Of a DNA stretch of 64,000 bases, positions 19,348 to 29,305 are shown piece by piece. The DNA is from Prevotella sp. (lineage in GTDB: Bacteria > Bacteroidota > Bacteroidia > Bacteroidales > Muribaculaceae): contig JAMPIK010000007.1 in the NCBI GenBank assembly GCA_023662865.1, forward strand, positions 1 through 64,000, in the 5' to 3' direction. Each line of letters opens with the position of its first letter. Positions within the stretch are counted from its first letter, which is position 1. Position numbers and translations under genes: made by a program. The notes beneath the pieces are model-generated. The model did not search any database, was not told the DNA's origin, and saw only the letters and a list, made by a program, of their open reading frames with translations.

Positions 19348-19465
19348 AATTTAATCAATCTTTTTTATGGTTGTTAATAATTTTATTTCACAGTTGTATT
19401 TCTATAACGCATTACCACCTCAATTAGTTTTCAGTCCTTAAAAATTTTTAAAAATAACGCTGCCG

Positions 19466-19498
19466 TATTGGCGGTTTTAAAATTTGGTATTATATTTG
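19466..19498 (+). promoter_or_regulatory. Promoter of uvrA
   Basis: TATTG at 19466-19470, 20-bp spacer, TATATTTG at 19491-19498. The leader would be only about 10 nt, so uvrA mRNA may be almost leaderless. Confidence 0.65.
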
Positions 19499-19514
19499 TA
19501 TTACGAAAAATTAC

Positions 19515-22367
19515 ATGAAAAAGAATTCTTTGACAAACGAAAATATAATAGTTAAAGGTGCACGCGTCAACAATCTCAAAAATGTTGATGTGGAGATACC
19601 TCGCGGAAAACTCGTAGTGGTAACCGGAGTGAGCGGCAGCGGCAAGAGTTCCCTTGCCTTTGATACCTTATATGCCGAAGGCCAGCGGCGATATGTGGAA
19701 AGCCTCTCGGCCTACGCGCGTCAGTTCCTCGGCCGTATGAACAAGCCGGAATGTGACTATATCAAAGGCTTGCCGCCGGCTATTGCCATTGAGCAGAAAG
19801 TGAACACACGCAATCCGAGAAGCACCGTAGGCACCGCCACCGAGATATATGATTATCTGAGAATGTTGTATGCTCGTGTGGGACAGACTATCAGCCCCGT
19901 GAGTGGGAAGCGTGTGCAGCGTTACACCCCCGAAAGCGTGGCGAATTCTGTGGCCGGCCTTCCCGAGGGAACCCGAATTGCAATCCTTGCCCCCATTCAC
20001 AAACCCGACGGCCGTACTGATGCACAGCAGCTTGACATTCTGCTCAAAGAGGGCTATTCACGCCTCGAACGCAACGGTGAGTTTATCGACATCTCCGACT
20101 TGCTGCAAGAAAAGAAACCGAACATCAAAGGCTGCAACCTGTTAATAGACAGGCTCGCCGTGAGCAACGACAAAGACGAGGCGAGCCGCCTTGCCTCATC
20201 GGTGGAGACCGCCTGGTTTGAGGGCAGCGGCACTTGTATTATCAAAGCGTGGGAGAGCGATGGCGTCAAGGAGTATGAATACACCGGCGGTTTCCATGCT
20301 GATGGTATTGACTTCCGTGAACCCACAGATCTCATGTTCAACTTCAATAACCCCTACGGCGCATGCCCGGAGTGCGAAGGCTTCGGTAAGGTAATGGGCA
20401 TTGACGAAGACCTCGTTATTCCCGACAAGACAAAAAGCATTTACGAAGATGCCGTGCAATGTTTCAGGGGTGATAAAATGGGGGAGTGCAAGCAGGATTT
20501 GATTAGAGTGGCAGCCAAATACAAATTCCCCATTCACACTCCGTATTGCGACCTCAAACAAGAACAAAAGGATTTTCTGTGGCATGGCGCTCAAAATGGC
20601 AAGACGCTTGATGAAATGTATGCCACTCACGACTGGTATGGCATTGACGGCTTCTTTACGTGGGTAGACCGCAATCAATACAAGATTCAATACCGTGTGC
20701 TCAAAGCCCGATACCGTGGTAAGCGCGTCTGCCCCTCATGTGGTGGCAAACGTCTGCGCCCGGATGCGGAGTATGTAAAGGTGGGCGGCAAGAGTATTAC
20801 CGGACTCGTCACCATGTCAATCACTGAGCTGCAAGCCTTCTTTGAGAACCTTTCTCTCGACAAGAGCGAAGCGCTCATTGCCCGACGACTGCTCACTGAA
20901 ATCCGCAACCGCCTCTCGTTCCTTATAGATGTAGGCCTGGGTTATCTACGCCTTGACCGCCTTTCGTCCACACTCTCCGGCGGCGAGAGCCAGCGCATTA
21001 ATCTCGCTACCACTCTCGGCAGCAGCTTGGTGGGCTCTCTTTATATTCTTGATGAACCCTCAATCGGACTGCATCCGCGCGACACTGACCGTCTCATTAA
21101 GGTGCTCCGCTCGCTTCAGCAGCTCGGCAATACGGTGGTAATTGTGGAGCACGATGAAGAGATAATGCGTATGGCGGACTATATAATAGACATCGGCAAG
21201 GATGCCGGACGCCTCGGCGGCAACCTCGTTTATGCCGGGTCGATGGCCAATGCGCTCAACCCCGATGTAAAAGATGAAGACAGTTATACTCTTAAGTATC
21301 TGCGCGGCAAGCTCCACATTCCGGTGCCTGAACACCGCCTCCCTTGGAAAAAATATATTGAGGTGCAAGGCCCGCGGCAGAACAATCTCAAGGGTATGGA
21401 CGTGAAATTCCCCCTCGGCGTGATGACGGTAGTCACCGGTGTTAGCGGCAGCGGAAAGTCCACTCTGGTAAAAGATATTCTCTACAAGGCGCTCAAACGT
21501 CACCTTGATGAACCGACCGATGCTCCGGGCACGCACCGCGCTCTTGCCGGTGATGTCGACTCGGTGAAGCACGTTGAGTTTGTAGACCAGGACCCCATCG
21601 GCACCTCAACGCGCAGCAACGCGGCCACTTATCTCAAAGCTTACGATGAAATCCGCCGTCTATTCTCCGAAACTCCCCTCGCACGTCAGTTAGGCTTCAC
21701 CCCGGCCTATTTCAGTTTTAATACTGACGGAGGCAGATGCGATGAGTGTAAAGGCGAAGGCATTATTACCATTCCGATGCAGTTCATGGCAGATATCTCC
21801 GTGCCTTGTCCCTCGTGCGGCGGCAAACGCTTTAAACCCGACATCCTCGATGTGAAATACTGCGACAAGAATATCAACGACATTCTTGATATGACGGTAA
21901 ATCAGGCTATCGAGTTTTTTGAGCAGTCCGGCACAGTCAGCGACAAAAGAGTGGTACGCCGTCTGCGACCGCTGTCCGATGTCGGCCTTGGCTACATAAA
22001 GCTCGGTCAAAACTCATCATCTCTTTCCGGCGGTGAAAACCAGCGCGTAAAGCTCGCCTATTTCCTCTCGCAAGAGAAAACGGAGCCCACACTCTTTATC
22101 TTCGATGAGCCTACCACCGGCCTGCATTTCCACGACATCAGCACCCTGCTCAAATCGCTTCGTGCCTTGCTGGAGCGCGGCCATACGGTCTTGATTATCG
22201 AACATAATTTGGAGGTAATCAAATGTGCCGACTATATAATCGACATAGGCCCGGAGGGGGGCGATGCCGGAGGGCAAATAGTTGCCGTTGGTACACCCGA
22301 ACAAGTGGCCGAATCTTCCGCTTCATATACCGGTAAATTCTTGAAAGACAAACTGGCAGAAAAATGA
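19515..22367 (+). CDS. uvrA: Excinuclease ABC subunit A
   Basis: A 950-residue damage-recognition ATPase of nucleotide excision repair that loads UvrB at lesions. Two ABC modules are present: first Walker A GVSGSGKS at 38-45 and signature [12 protein letters not shown] near 490; second Walker A GVSGSGKS near 646 and [12 protein letters not shown] near 836. Two zinc-binding insertions carry CxxC pairs (CPSCGGKR near 410, and CDECKGEG with CPSCGGKRF near 740-765). Length and order are canonical for a group I UvrA. It overlaps the following lipoprotein gene by 4 bases (ATGA). Confidence 0.97.
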   Translation: MKKNSLTNENIIVKGARVNNLKNVDVEIPRGKLVVVTGVSGSGKSSLAFDTLYAEGQRRYVESLSAYARQFLGRMNKPECDYIKGLPPAIAIEQKVNTRNPRSTVGTATEIYDYLRMLYARVGQTISPVSGKRVQRYTPESVANSVAGLPEGTRIAILAPIHKPDGRTDAQQLDILLKEGYSRLERNGEFIDISDLLQEKKPNIKGCNLLIDRLAVSNDKDEASRLASSVETAWFEGSGTCIIKAWESDGVKEYEYTGGFHADGIDFREPTDLMFNFNNPYGACPECEGFGKVMGIDEDLVIPDKTKSIYEDAVQCFRGDKMGECKQDLIRVAAKYKFPIHTPYCDLKQEQKDFLWHGAQNGKTLDEMYATHDWYGIDGFFTWVDRNQYKIQYRVLKARYRGKRVCPSCGGKRLRPDAEYVKVGGKSITGLVTMSITELQAFFENLSLDKSEALIARRLLTEIRNRLSFLIDVGLGYLRLDRLSSTLSGGESQRINLATTLGSSLVGSLYILDEPSIGLHPRDTDRLIKVLRSLQQLGNTVVIVEHDEEIMRMADYIIDIGKDAGRLGGNLVYAGSMANALNPDVKDEDSYTLKYLRGKLHIPVPEHRLPWKKYIEVQGPRQNNLKGMDVKFPLGVMTVVTGVSGSGKSTLVKDILYKALKRHLDEPTDAPGTHRALAGDVDSVKHVEFVDQDPIGTSTRSNAATYLKAYDEIRRLFSETPLARQLGFTPAYFSFNTDGGRCDECKGEGIITIPMQFMADISVPCPSCGGKRFKPDILDVKYCDKNINDILDMTVNQAIEFFEQSGTVSDKRVVRRLRPLSDVGLGYIKLGQNSSSLSGGENQRVKLAYFLSQEKTEPTLFIFDEPTTGLHFHDISTLLKSLRALLERGHTVLIIEHNLEVIKCADYIIDIGPEGGDAGGQIVAVGTPEQVAESSASYTGKFLKDKLAEK

Positions 22368-22765
22368 AATCAATATCAGGAATAATCGTTACGGCTTTTG
22401 CTTTGCTTTTGGCGTCTTGCCAAAAGCCAGAGCAGAGGAAAGTAGACACAGCACAAGCAGATGCAATGTATGCCGAGCTTCTCGCCACCTACAAAGCATA
22501 TGCCGACTCGCTTCAGACAGTCGCCGCCGCCGATACGTCCGGATACCTTAACCGCTTGATTAGCAACTTTGAACAAACAATGCTGGAAATCAGCAAACGT
22601 TATCCGCCGGAGCTGGACTACAAGCTCACACAGCTCCAAAACGATTCCCTCTATCGCTATTTCCACGTTTATATCAAAGCGCGTTCACGGATCCAAACTC
22701 CCCCTCCTGTCTCTCTCCCTGATTCTCTAACCCTCGATTCCGTTACAAAAGATACCGGTAACTGA
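22364..22765 (+). CDS. Small lipoprotein, uvrA-coupled
   Basis: A 133-residue protein with a lipoprotein signal (LLLASC, Cys19). The mature part is mostly helical and Gln/Asp-rich (about 28-105), ending in a Pro/Ser/Thr-rich tail. I do not recognise a family. Its start overlaps the uvrA stop (ATGA), so it is translated with uvrA, although an envelope lipoprotein has no obvious part in DNA repair. Confidence 0.8.
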   Translation: MKSISGIIVTAFALLLASCQKPEQRKVDTAQADAMYAELLATYKAYADSLQTVAAADTSGYLNRLISNFEQTMLEISKRYPPELDYKLTQLQNDSLYRYFHVYIKARSRIQTPPPVSLPDSLTLDSVTKDTGN

Positions 22766-22834
22766 AAATTCCCCGGTTTATTGTGTGACAATTAAACTTT
22801 CTTTCGTCTTTTTTGCACTTATTCACCAAATAAA

Positions 22835-22866
22835 TTTGGCCGAACCGGAAAAATATGCTAATTTTG
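22835..22866 (+). promoter_or_regulatory. Promoter of the ECF sigma gene
   Basis: TTTG at 22835-22838, 20-bp spacer, TAATTTTG at 22859-22866. The predicted leader is about 80 nt. Confidence 0.8.
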
Positions 22867-22954
22867 TAATCACAAAAATCAATAACACTAATCATAACCC
22901 TAAAAACTTATAGCCTATAGCACATATCTACTTAACAAAAACTAAGGATATAGA

Positions 22955-23545
22955 ATGGTAAATATGTTAAGCATGAACGACGAACAGTTGGTCAAGGCTT
23001 ATGCTAACGGCAATAACGAGGCATTTGACACTCTCCTCCAAAGACATCAGGACAGAGTCTTCAACTATATTTTGAGAATCGTTAAAAACGAAGATCTCGC
23101 CAACGATATTTTTCAAGACACTTTTGTCAAAGCTATTACGAACATCCGCAAAGGTAAATATACCGACTCCGGTAAATTCCTCGCCTGGATTTCGCGTATT
23201 GCCCATAACCTCATAATCGACTACTATCGTCAGGAGAAAGCTGAAAATCTCCAAAGTTGCGATTCTGATGATGTTGACCTGCTCAACAGAAAAGAACTCA
23301 GCGAAGCGACTATTGAAGACATGCTCGTGAACGAGCAGATTCAGGAAGATGTGCGCCGTCTTATTGACGAACTCCCCGACTCTCAGCGCGAAGTCCTCGT
23401 AATGCGTTATTATCGCAACATGAGCTTCAAAGAAATAGCTGAAACCACCGGTGTAAGCATTAACACCGCCCTCGGACGTATGCGCTATGCGCTGATGAAC
23501 ATCCGCCGTATAGCCTCCGAAAAAGACATTGTACTAAGCGTATAA
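22955..23545 (+). CDS. RNA polymerase sigma factor, ECF/sigma-70 family
   Basis: A 196-residue sigma factor. Region 2 spans about 20-95 (HQDRVFNYILRIVKNEDLANDIFQDTFVKA, then KFLAWISRIAHNLIIDYYR). An acidic linker follows, then region 4 at about 130-185 with the helix-turn-helix MSFKEIAETTGVSINTALGRMRYAL. Three in-frame ATGs (22955, 22964, 22973) are possible; the third gives MNDEQLVKAY, the commonest start form in homologues. No anti-sigma gene lies next to it, as seen for some growth-phase-type sigma factors in Bacteroidetes. Its own promoter is of the vegetative form. Targets are unknown. Confidence 0.92.
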   Translation: MVNMLSMNDEQLVKAYANGNNEAFDTLLQRHQDRVFNYILRIVKNEDLANDIFQDTFVKAITNIRKGKYTDSGKFLAWISRIAHNLIIDYYRQEKAENLQSCDSDDVDLLNRKELSEATIEDMLVNEQIQEDVRRLIDELPDSQREVLVMRYYRNMSFKEIAETTGVSINTALGRMRYALMNIRRIASEKDIVLSV

Positions 23546-23563
23546 AAAAGATGAAAATATACC

Positions 23564-23595
23564 GAGTGGGGGCGTGATATTTCACGCCCCCACTC
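23564..23595. repeat. REP-like palindrome acting as terminator, 14-bp stem
   Basis: Perfect 14-bp stem (GAGTGGGGGCGTGA with its complement) and a TATT loop, placed between the converging sigma and membrane-protein genes. It shares the GGGGCGTGATAT...CACGCCCC core with 24722-24755. Confidence 0.75.
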
Positions 23596-23621
23596 ACTTT
23601 AGAATTTCTTATCTTGCAGAT

Positions 23622-24356
23622 TTACTGCATGTTGCTAACCTGCCCGTCATTAAATTCCTTGGCCTCAACATCATGTTGCATAACCTCACTTGATGCCGAA
23701 AACCAGCCATATACCCACATTGCAAGTGCCCATACGGCAAGTGCGAACAGAAGGAACATCCATACTCCCGATAGTGACAAGTCAAACAGCTTGCAAATCA
23801 GTACGGTTGCTATTGTTAAGAAGAAGAACCCTGCACCCAGCATAGCTCCGGTCTTCACCGTCTTCATAGCTTTGATGTTAGTGTTTTCGTTTAATCCCTC
23901 ACTCTTTTTATAGATCAGCACTACCATTGCGATTGTGTAAACACCATACACAAAATAGAAGAAGCCGGTGAAAATTGCACTGCCTACCGCGTTGCCCGTT
24001 GCGCTCCCTCTGAATGATGAGTCATATATGGTTCGGGGTTGAATCATGTGCGCAATTGTCGAGTATGTTATAAACGAAAGAAGCAAACCGACTAATGCGA
24101 AGATAATTGAAATCTTGAACAATGATTTCATCGTTTTGAACGAGGACGCAGCCATTGTACCTGTAAACATTTCTTCACACTGTTTGCAGCTGAACCATGA
24201 AATTCCGTAGCCGGCCAAGATGCCGAGGATTGAGAAAATCAAAGGTGCCATGATTGAAGGTGCGGAGCTGCCGAAGCTGCTCAGCGAACTTGAAATGGAA
24301 GAAACCATCCAAATTGCACAAAGCACCATAACACCGATTGAGATGAGCGGTGCCAC
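23622..24356 (-). CDS. Multi-span membrane protein of unknown function
   Basis: At least 244 residues with about six hydrophobic helices (7-28, 33-54, 82-105, 128-150, 172-195, 200-222). A C-x-x-C motif (SCKQCEEMF, near 56) follows the second helix. The polar C-terminus ends in DGQVSNMQ. I do not recognise the family. The start is problematic: the first standard start is GTG at 24356, yet the frame stays open and protein-like upstream (residues reading NPYEEIRQQISFERIVQANR) as far as a stop at 24425, with no ATG, GTG or TTG. Either a non-standard ATA (24419) or ATT start is used, or the true product begins at GTG. Confidence 0.75.
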   Translation of the reverse strand: MAPLISIGVMVLCAIWMVSSISSSLSSFGSSAPSIMAPLIFSILGILAGYGISWFSCKQCEEMFTGTMAASSFKTMKSLFKISIIFALVGLLLSFITYSTIAHMIQPRTIYDSSFRGSATGNAVGSAIFTGFFYFVYGVYTIAMVVLIYKKSEGLNENTNIKAMKTVKTGAMLGAGFFFLTIATVLICKLFDLSLSGVWMFLLFALAVWALAMWVYGWFSASSEVMQHDVEAKEFNDGQVSNMQ

Positions 24357-24721
24357 CCGATTTGCTTGAACGATGCGCTCAAAGCTGATTTGTTGTCTAA
24401 TCTCTTCATATGGATTTATTTGTTAATGATTTGTTCATGTATGGATATGCGAAACCTCCACACATCATAAACGATATGTGTTTGTCAACTACCAAGTAAG
24501 TATTAATACTCAGTTCGCGGGGTGAAATTTCCGGGGGGTGCTATGCAATTTATTGACCTACAAATAGTTAGGTCAGAACCAAGGCGGTATTTAGAAATAT
24601 GTATTTGCATTGCCGACAACTTTATCAAAAGCAAAAGTAACAATTAATTCGTATTTTCCAAAGCCTGTCTTACTAATTTAACAAATTTTAACAAAAAAAT
24701 AACAAAAGAAATTAAATCCGC

Positions 24722-24755
24722 CCTGTACGGGCGTAATATATCACGCCCCCACCCG
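24722..24755. repeat. REP-like palindrome (GGGCGT...ACGCCC)
   Basis: GGGCGT (24729-24734) pairs with ACGCCC (24743-24748) around AATATATC. One base off the ideal GGGCGTGATATATCACGCCC. Same family core as 23564. Confidence 0.6.
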
Positions 24756-24789
24756 TCAATCCCCGGAAACACGCGCAAATAACAAAATT

Positions 24790-24820
24790 CCGAGCAGGGG
24801 CGTGTTATATCCCTCCCTAC
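24790..24820. repeat. Degenerate REP-like half element
   Basis: CAGGGGCGTGTTATATCCCTCCCTAC keeps the GGGGCGTG arm, but its partner arm has decayed to CCCTCCC. It lies 40 bp from the previous copy and could be a second, mutated unit. Confidence 0.4.
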
Positions 24821-24848
24821 CTGGCGATTGACAATGCACCTAATACAA

Positions 24849-25577
24849 TTACAATTCAATGATTCTTGCAGAGGGTGTCAGCATATCTATGAGCAGCAAT
24901 TTACCGAATAGGGGAGTACCCGCACCTGTCAGTATCTTGATTGCTTCCGATGCTTGCCACGATGCCACAATGCCCGGCAACGGACCTAACACACCGCCAA
25001 GGCTGCAAGGGGTATACCCGCCTTCGGCTGCCTGTTCAGGGAATATCTCGGAGTATGTCGGATGGCCCGGACTCCAACACATTACCTGTCCGTTGAACTG
25101 AGCCACACCCCCAAGCACACATGGTACCCCATGTTGTGAACATACCTCTGTTACAAGATATTTCGTAGCCGGATTGTCCGAACCCTCGATTACCAAATCG
25201 CAATCAGCAATGTATTCACCGACATTCGCTTTCGTGAGCATTTTGTTGATTACCGACACCTCTATTTCAGGGTTTATGGCGAGCAGTCGGTCACATAATG
25301 CTTGTGCTTTGGGGCGGCCGCAGTCTGATGTGCTGAAAGAGAGTTGCCGCTGCAGGTTGGAGATGTCTATTGTGTCATAATCCGCAATTATAATGTGTCC
25401 CACTCCTGAGGCGGCAAGATACATGGCGCATGCCGAGCCCAATGCCCCGGCTCCCACTATCAGCATACGCGAAGAGAGCAGCTTGGCCTGCCCGGCACGT
25501 CCTATCTCCGGAAGCAGGATATTGCGGCTGTAACGGAGACGTTGTTCCTTGCTCAACTCAATTGTGCCGGTATTCAT
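24849..25577 (-). CDS. ThiF/MoeB/HesA-family E1-like adenylyltransferase
   Basis: A 242-residue enzyme of the family that adenylates the C-terminus of ubiquitin-like sulfur carriers (ThiS, MoaD) or other acceptors. Nucleotide loop VGAGALGSA near 41-48; ADYDTIDISNLQRQ near 66-79 with the catalytic Asp and Arg; EGSDN near 130. The two CxxC zinc pairs of typical MoeB are absent, which is closer to ThiF/HesA forms. It overlaps the aminotransferase by ATGA and is the last gene of the sugar-nucleotide operon, although its usual thi or moa partners are not nearby. Its substrate is therefore open. Confidence 0.88.
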   Translation of the reverse strand: MNTGTIELSKEQRLRYSRNILLPEIGRAGQAKLLSSRMLIVGAGALGSACAMYLAASGVGHIIIADYDTIDISNLQRQLSFSTSDCGRPKAQALCDRLLAINPEIEVSVINKMLTKANVGEYIADCDLVIEGSDNPATKYLVTEVCSQHGVPCVLGGVAQFNGQVMCWSPGHPTYSEIFPEQAAEGGYTPCSLGGVLGPLPGIVASWQASEAIKILTGAGTPLFGKLLLIDMLTPSARIIEL

Positions 25578-26740
25578 TTGCGGTATAGACTCCTGATTAT
25601 GTTGCAGATATATTCAACATCTTCATCTGTTACCCATGGGCTGTCCGGAAGACACAGTCCCTTGCCGAACAGCCCTTCCGATGTTCCGTCTGTATATGCC
25701 GGGCAATCTGCAAATACGGGTTGAAGATGCAAGGGTTTCCACAGCGGACGACTCTCCACGTTGCCGGCCTCAAGCGCAAGTCGCAGTTCTTCGTGGTCGA
25801 AACCGGTCACTTCCTTGTCTATCAATATATTGCAGAGCCAATAGTTCGATTCGAATTCTGCTGAGGGGTTGGTATGCAAGGTGATCCCCGGCATATCGGC
25901 AAATTTGCGTGCATACACTTCGTGCACATGGCGGTGGTGCGCGATATGCTCGTCTACAATTGTCATTTGTCCGCGACCTATGCCCGCGCTTACATTGCTC
26001 AGACGGTAGTTATAGCCAATCTTTTCATGCTGATAGTGAGGGAATGGTTCACGCGCCTGTGTGGCGTAGAACATCACTTCCTTCTTTTCTTTCTCGCCGG
26101 GCACGATGAGTGCGCCGCCGCCGGAGGTGGTAATCATTTTGTTGCCGTTGAATGAGAGTACGCCGTATGCGCCTAACGTACCGCACATTTGCCCTTTGTA
26201 ACGCGAGCCCATGGCTTCAGCTGCATCTTCAAGCACCGGAATGCCGTACTTGGCCGCAACTGCCATTATCTCGTCTATTCTGGCCGGCATGCCATACAAA
26301 TACACAAGCACAATGGCTTTCGGATACTTCCCGGTTTTTTCTTTGCGGTCTATGATGGCTTTCTCCAACAGTTCCGGCGACATGTTCCATGTCTGCGGTT
26401 CGCTGTCTACAAACACCGGTGTGGCTCCCTGATAACAAATAGGGTTGGCCGATGCGCAGAATGTGAAGCTCTGGCAAATCACTTCATCGCCGGCTGTTAT
26501 CCCCAGCTGCACAAGTCCGAGGTGAATTGCGGCTGTCCCGGCAGAAAGTGCCACAACTTTCTTGTTTTGTTCCTTGGCCGGCGGAACACTTCGGTTTACA
26601 AAGGCCGCCACCTCTTCTTCAAAGGCGTTGACATTCGGCCCCAAGGGTAGAACCCAGTTCTCGGCAAAGGCTTCTTCTATGAATTTCATCTCATTGCCGC
26701 TCATGTGTACCAGACAAAGAAGTATGCGTTGCTTGCTCAT
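25574..26740 (-). CDS. DegT/DnrJ/EryC1/StrS-family PLP aminotransferase
   Basis: A 388-residue sugar aminotransferase that would add an amino group to a keto-sugar nucleotide. PLP-binding features: SAGTAAIHLGL near 69, LEDAAEAMGS near 168, and the Schiff-base Lys in FNGNKMITTSGGG near 192. The C-terminal half carries the YNYRLSNVSAGIG and ESRPLWKPLHLQP family signatures. The ORF is open from 26788, but the ATG at 26740 lies one base after the rmlB stop and gives the normal start (MSKQRILLCL...GNE). It resembles EpsN/PglE-type 4-aminotransferases. With RmlB providing a 4-keto-6-deoxy sugar, a dTDP-amino sugar is a plausible product. Confidence 0.9.
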   Translation of the reverse strand: MSKQRILLCLVHMSGNEMKFIEEAFAENWVLPLGPNVNAFEEEVAAFVNRSVPPAKEQNKKVVALSAGTAAIHLGLVQLGITAGDEVICQSFTFCASANPICYQGATPVFVDSEPQTWNMSPELLEKAIIDRKEKTGKYPKAIVLVYLYGMPARIDEIMAVAAKYGIPVLEDAAEAMGSRYKGQMCGTLGAYGVLSFNGNKMITTSGGGALIVPGEKEKKEVMFYATQAREPFPHYQHEKIGYNYRLSNVSAGIGRGQMTIVDEHIAHHRHVHEVYARKFADMPGITLHTNPSAEFESNYWLCNILIDKEVTGFDHEELRLALEAGNVESRPLWKPLHLQPVFADCPAYTDGTSEGLFGKGLCLPDSPWVTDEDVEYICNIIRSLYRK

Positions 26741-26741
26741 C

Positions 26742-27824
26742 TCACTTTCTGTTTTTGTACATTTTGTCGTAATACTCGGAATATTCACCGTTCGTAATTC
26801 GGTTTACCCAATCGGGGTGATCAAGATACCACTTCACCGTCTTTTCAAGCCCATCTTCAAACTGAAGTGACGGCTTCCATCCTAACTCGTTCTTGAGCCG
26901 GGTGGAGTCTATCGCATATCTGAGATCGTGACCTTTGCGGTCGGCCACGTGGGTGATAAGACGCTCCGAGGTGCCGGAGGGTCGGCCAAGCAGCCGGTCA
27001 GTTATCTTTATCAGCAGGCGAATAATGTCTATATTGCGCCACTCGTTGAACCCTCCGATATTATATGTGCTTCCCGGCTTACCTTTATGGAAAATCAGGT
27101 CTATGGCGCGTGCGTGGTCTTCTACATAGAGCCAATCGCGAACATTGAGTCCTTCGCCATACACGGGCAGAGGCTTGTTGTTGACAATGTTGTTGATAAA
27201 CAGGGGTATCAACTTCTCCGGGAATTGGTTAGGGCCGTAATTGTTGGAGCAGTTGGTTACCAATGCGGGCATGCCGTAGGTGTCGTGCCACGCTCTCACA
27301 AAATGATCCGAGGCGGCTTTCGATGCCGAGTATGGCGAATGGGGCGAATATGGCGTAGTCTCTTTAAACAGCTCGTTCCCTTCTGCCGGCAAGGTGCCAT
27401 AAACCTCATCGGTGGAGATATGGTAAAACAGAGTGTCGGCGTATACCTCCGGGCGCGTCTCCCAATTCTCTCGTGCTGCCTGAAGCAGATTGACGGTTCC
27501 CAATACGTTTGTTTTGGCAAAAATGGCCGGGTCTTCTATAGAACGGTCCACATGGCTTTCAGCGGCAAGGTGTATCACACCGTCTATGCCGTATTTGGAA
27601 AACACTTCCCGAACTGCCGGCAAATCGCAAATGTCAACTTTTTCAAATCGATAATTGGCTGCTCCTTCCACATCCGCGAGATTTTCCAAGTTGCCGCAAT
27701 AGGTGAGCTTGTCGAGGCAGACTGTCAGATAATTCGGATAGTTGGTTACAAATCTGCGGACTACGTGCGAGCCAATAAATCCGGCGCCTCCGGTAATCAA
27801 TATTTTCCGTTTATATTCTGCCAT
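26742..27824 (-). CDS. rmlB: dTDP-glucose 4,6-dehydratase
   Basis: A 360-residue short-chain dehydrogenase-type enzyme making dTDP-4-keto-6-deoxyglucose. NAD-binding GGAGFIGSH at 12-20; active-site STDEVYG near 136 (Thr-Asp-Glu triad) and YSASKAASD near 167 (Tyr-x-x-x-Lys). LITNNCSNNYGPNQFPEKLIP-type region near 195, written here as TNCSNNYGP. Length is typical. It overlaps rmlC by 14 bases. Confidence 0.95.
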   Translation of the reverse strand: MAEYKRKILITGGAGFIGSHVVRRFVTNYPNYLTVCLDKLTYCGNLENLADVEGAANYRFEKVDICDLPAVREVFSKYGIDGVIHLAAESHVDRSIEDPAIFAKTNVLGTVNLLQAARENWETRPEVYADTLFYHISTDEVYGTLPAEGNELFKETTPYSPHSPYSASKAASDHFVRAWHDTYGMPALVTNCSNNYGPNQFPEKLIPLFINNIVNNKPLPVYGEGLNVRDWLYVEDHARAIDLIFHKGKPGSTYNIGGFNEWRNIDIIRLLIKITDRLLGRPSGTSERLITHVADRKGHDLRYAIDSTRLKNELGWKPSLQFEDGLEKTVKWYLDHPDWVNRITNGEYSEYYDKMYKNRK

Positions 27825-28389
27825 ACAAATTTCCGTTAAAGGTGAGTGTGTTTTTCATTTCTGCAAGGCAGGGGTGTGCGAGATCCTTTTCCGATAAAAT
27901 CGCCTGCTCGCATTTTATGCCCCAGTCAATACCGAGAGCGGGGTCAAACGGATTGATTCCCCCTTCGGCTTCGGGGTGGTAGTAGGCATCGCATTTATAT
28001 TGGAATACGGCGTAGTCGCTCAATACGGAATATCCGTGGGCAAAACCGCGTGGAATGAAGAACTGTGTGCCCTGTTCGGCAACCAGCACCACCGACACAT
28101 GTTTGCCGAAAGTGGGCGAGCCTTCGCGTAAATCAACGGCCACATCAAGCACTTTGCCTACAATGCATCTCACCAATTTGCTTTGGCTGTGGGGCATCTG
28201 TTGGAAATGCAGTCCGCGCACCACTCCTCCTGTGGAGGCACTCTCATTGTCCTGCACAAAATCAATTTCCCCTATATGGCTTAGGAATTCATCGTGCCGG
28301 AATGTCTCCATGAAGTAGCCGCGTGTGTCGCGAAATATTTTCGGCTTGACTATTACCAATCCCGCTATTTCTGTCTCAATATACTCCAT
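27811..28389 (-). CDS. rmlC: dTDP-4-dehydrorhamnose 3,5-epimerase
   Basis: A 192-residue cupin enzyme that epimerises the 4-keto sugar at C3 and C5. Signatures: [13 protein letters not shown] near 20; the catalytic His in VVRGLHFQ near 65; [15 protein letters not shown] near 122; and YHPEAEGGI near 146. The ATG at 28389 ([10 protein letters not shown]) fits the family better than the upstream 28404 start, though it lies within the last codons of rmlA. No rmlD reductase follows in this operon, so L-rhamnose synthesis would need an enzyme coded elsewhere. Confidence 0.93.
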   Translation of the reverse strand: MEYIETEIAGLVIVKPKIFRDTRGYFMETFRHDEFLSHIGEIDFVQDNESASTGGVVRGLHFQQMPHSQSKLVRCIVGKVLDVAVDLREGSPTFGKHVSVVLVAEQGTQFFIPRGFAHGYSVLSDYAVFQYKCDAYYHPEAEGGINPFDPALGIDWGIKCEQAILSEKDLAHPCLAEMKNTLTFNGNLYGRI

Positions 28390-29278
28390 CTCGATCAGGG
28401 TCAAATTCTGTAATTAATTTCTGAAGGTATTGGCCGTATTGATTGGAGAGCATCGGAGCCGCCAAGGCTATCATCTTGTCTTTGTCAATCCAGCCCTTGC
28501 GGAAAGCTATACCTTCCAGGCAGGCTACCTTCAGCCCCTGCCGCTTTTCAATCACCTCAACGAATATTGATGCTTCGGCAAGCGAGTCGTGAGTGCCGGT
28601 GTCGAGCCATGCAAACCCGCGCCCGAGGGTAAGCACATCGAGCCGCCCCTCTTCAAGATATGCTTGGTTTACGGAGGTTATCTCCAATTCGCCGCGTGCG
28701 CTCGGCTTTACCTCTTTTGCTATTCTGATTACATCGTTGGGGTAGAAGTAAAGCCCCACCACGGCGTAGTTGGAACGCGGCACAGCCGGTTTCTCTTCAA
28801 TAGATACACACCGACGGTTCTCATCAAACTCAACTACTCCGTATCGCTCCGGGTCGTTCACCCGGTAGCCGAACACGGTAGCGCGGTTTTCATTCTCGGC
28901 ATTTGCAATGGCTTTGGACGTGCGGATATCCATACCCTCACCATAGAAAATGTTGTCGCCCAACACCAGTGCCACGCTGTCTTCTCCTATAAATTTTTCG
29001 CCGATAATAAATGCTTGTGCAAGACCGTCGGGCGTAGGTTGCTCGGCATATTCAAATCTCACTCCATAGTCGGAACCATCGCCGAGCAGACGCTTGAATG
29101 CCGGTAAATCAACCGGGGTGGAAATGATGAGGATTTCGCGTATGCCGGCATTCATCAGTACCGAGATGGGGTAATACACCATCGGTTTATCGTATATGGG
29201 GAGCAGCTGTTTGCAAATCCCTTTGGTGATAGGGTAGAGGCGTGTGCCGCTACCGCCGGCAAGTACTATTCCTTTCAT
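28376..29278 (-). CDS. rmlA: Glucose-1-phosphate thymidylyltransferase
   Basis: A 300-residue nucleotidyltransferase making dTDP-glucose from dTTP and glucose-1-phosphate. Start motif [13 protein letters not shown] at 6-18 with [15 protein letters not shown] following; VLGDNIFYG near 108; [19 protein letters not shown] near 162. Typical length for RmlA. It is separated from ugd by 27 bp and overlaps rmlC. Confidence 0.96.
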   Translation of the reverse strand: MKGIVLAGGSGTRLYPITKGICKQLLPIYDKPMVYYPISVLMNAGIREILIISTPVDLPAFKRLLGDGSDYGVRFEYAEQPTPDGLAQAFIIGEKFIGEDSVALVLGDNIFYGEGMDIRTSKAIANAENENRATVFGYRVNDPERYGVVEFDENRRCVSIEEKPAVPRSNYAVVGLYFYPNDVIRIAKEVKPSARGELEITSVNQAYLEEGRLDVLTLGRGFAWLDTGTHDSLAEASIFVEVIEKRQGLKVACLEGIAFRKGWIDKDKMIALAAPMLSNQYGQYLQKLITEFDPDRDGVY

Positions 29279-29305
29279 TCAATTACACAGGTTTTTGATT
29301 GCACT

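Larger units (their letters stand above)
24420..24848. other. Gene-free region with degenerate REP-like hairpins
   Basis: 429 AT-rich bases after the thiF stop. Two GGGCGT-type hairpin relics are listed separately. No gene or TAnnTTTG promoter was identified. Confidence 0.6.
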
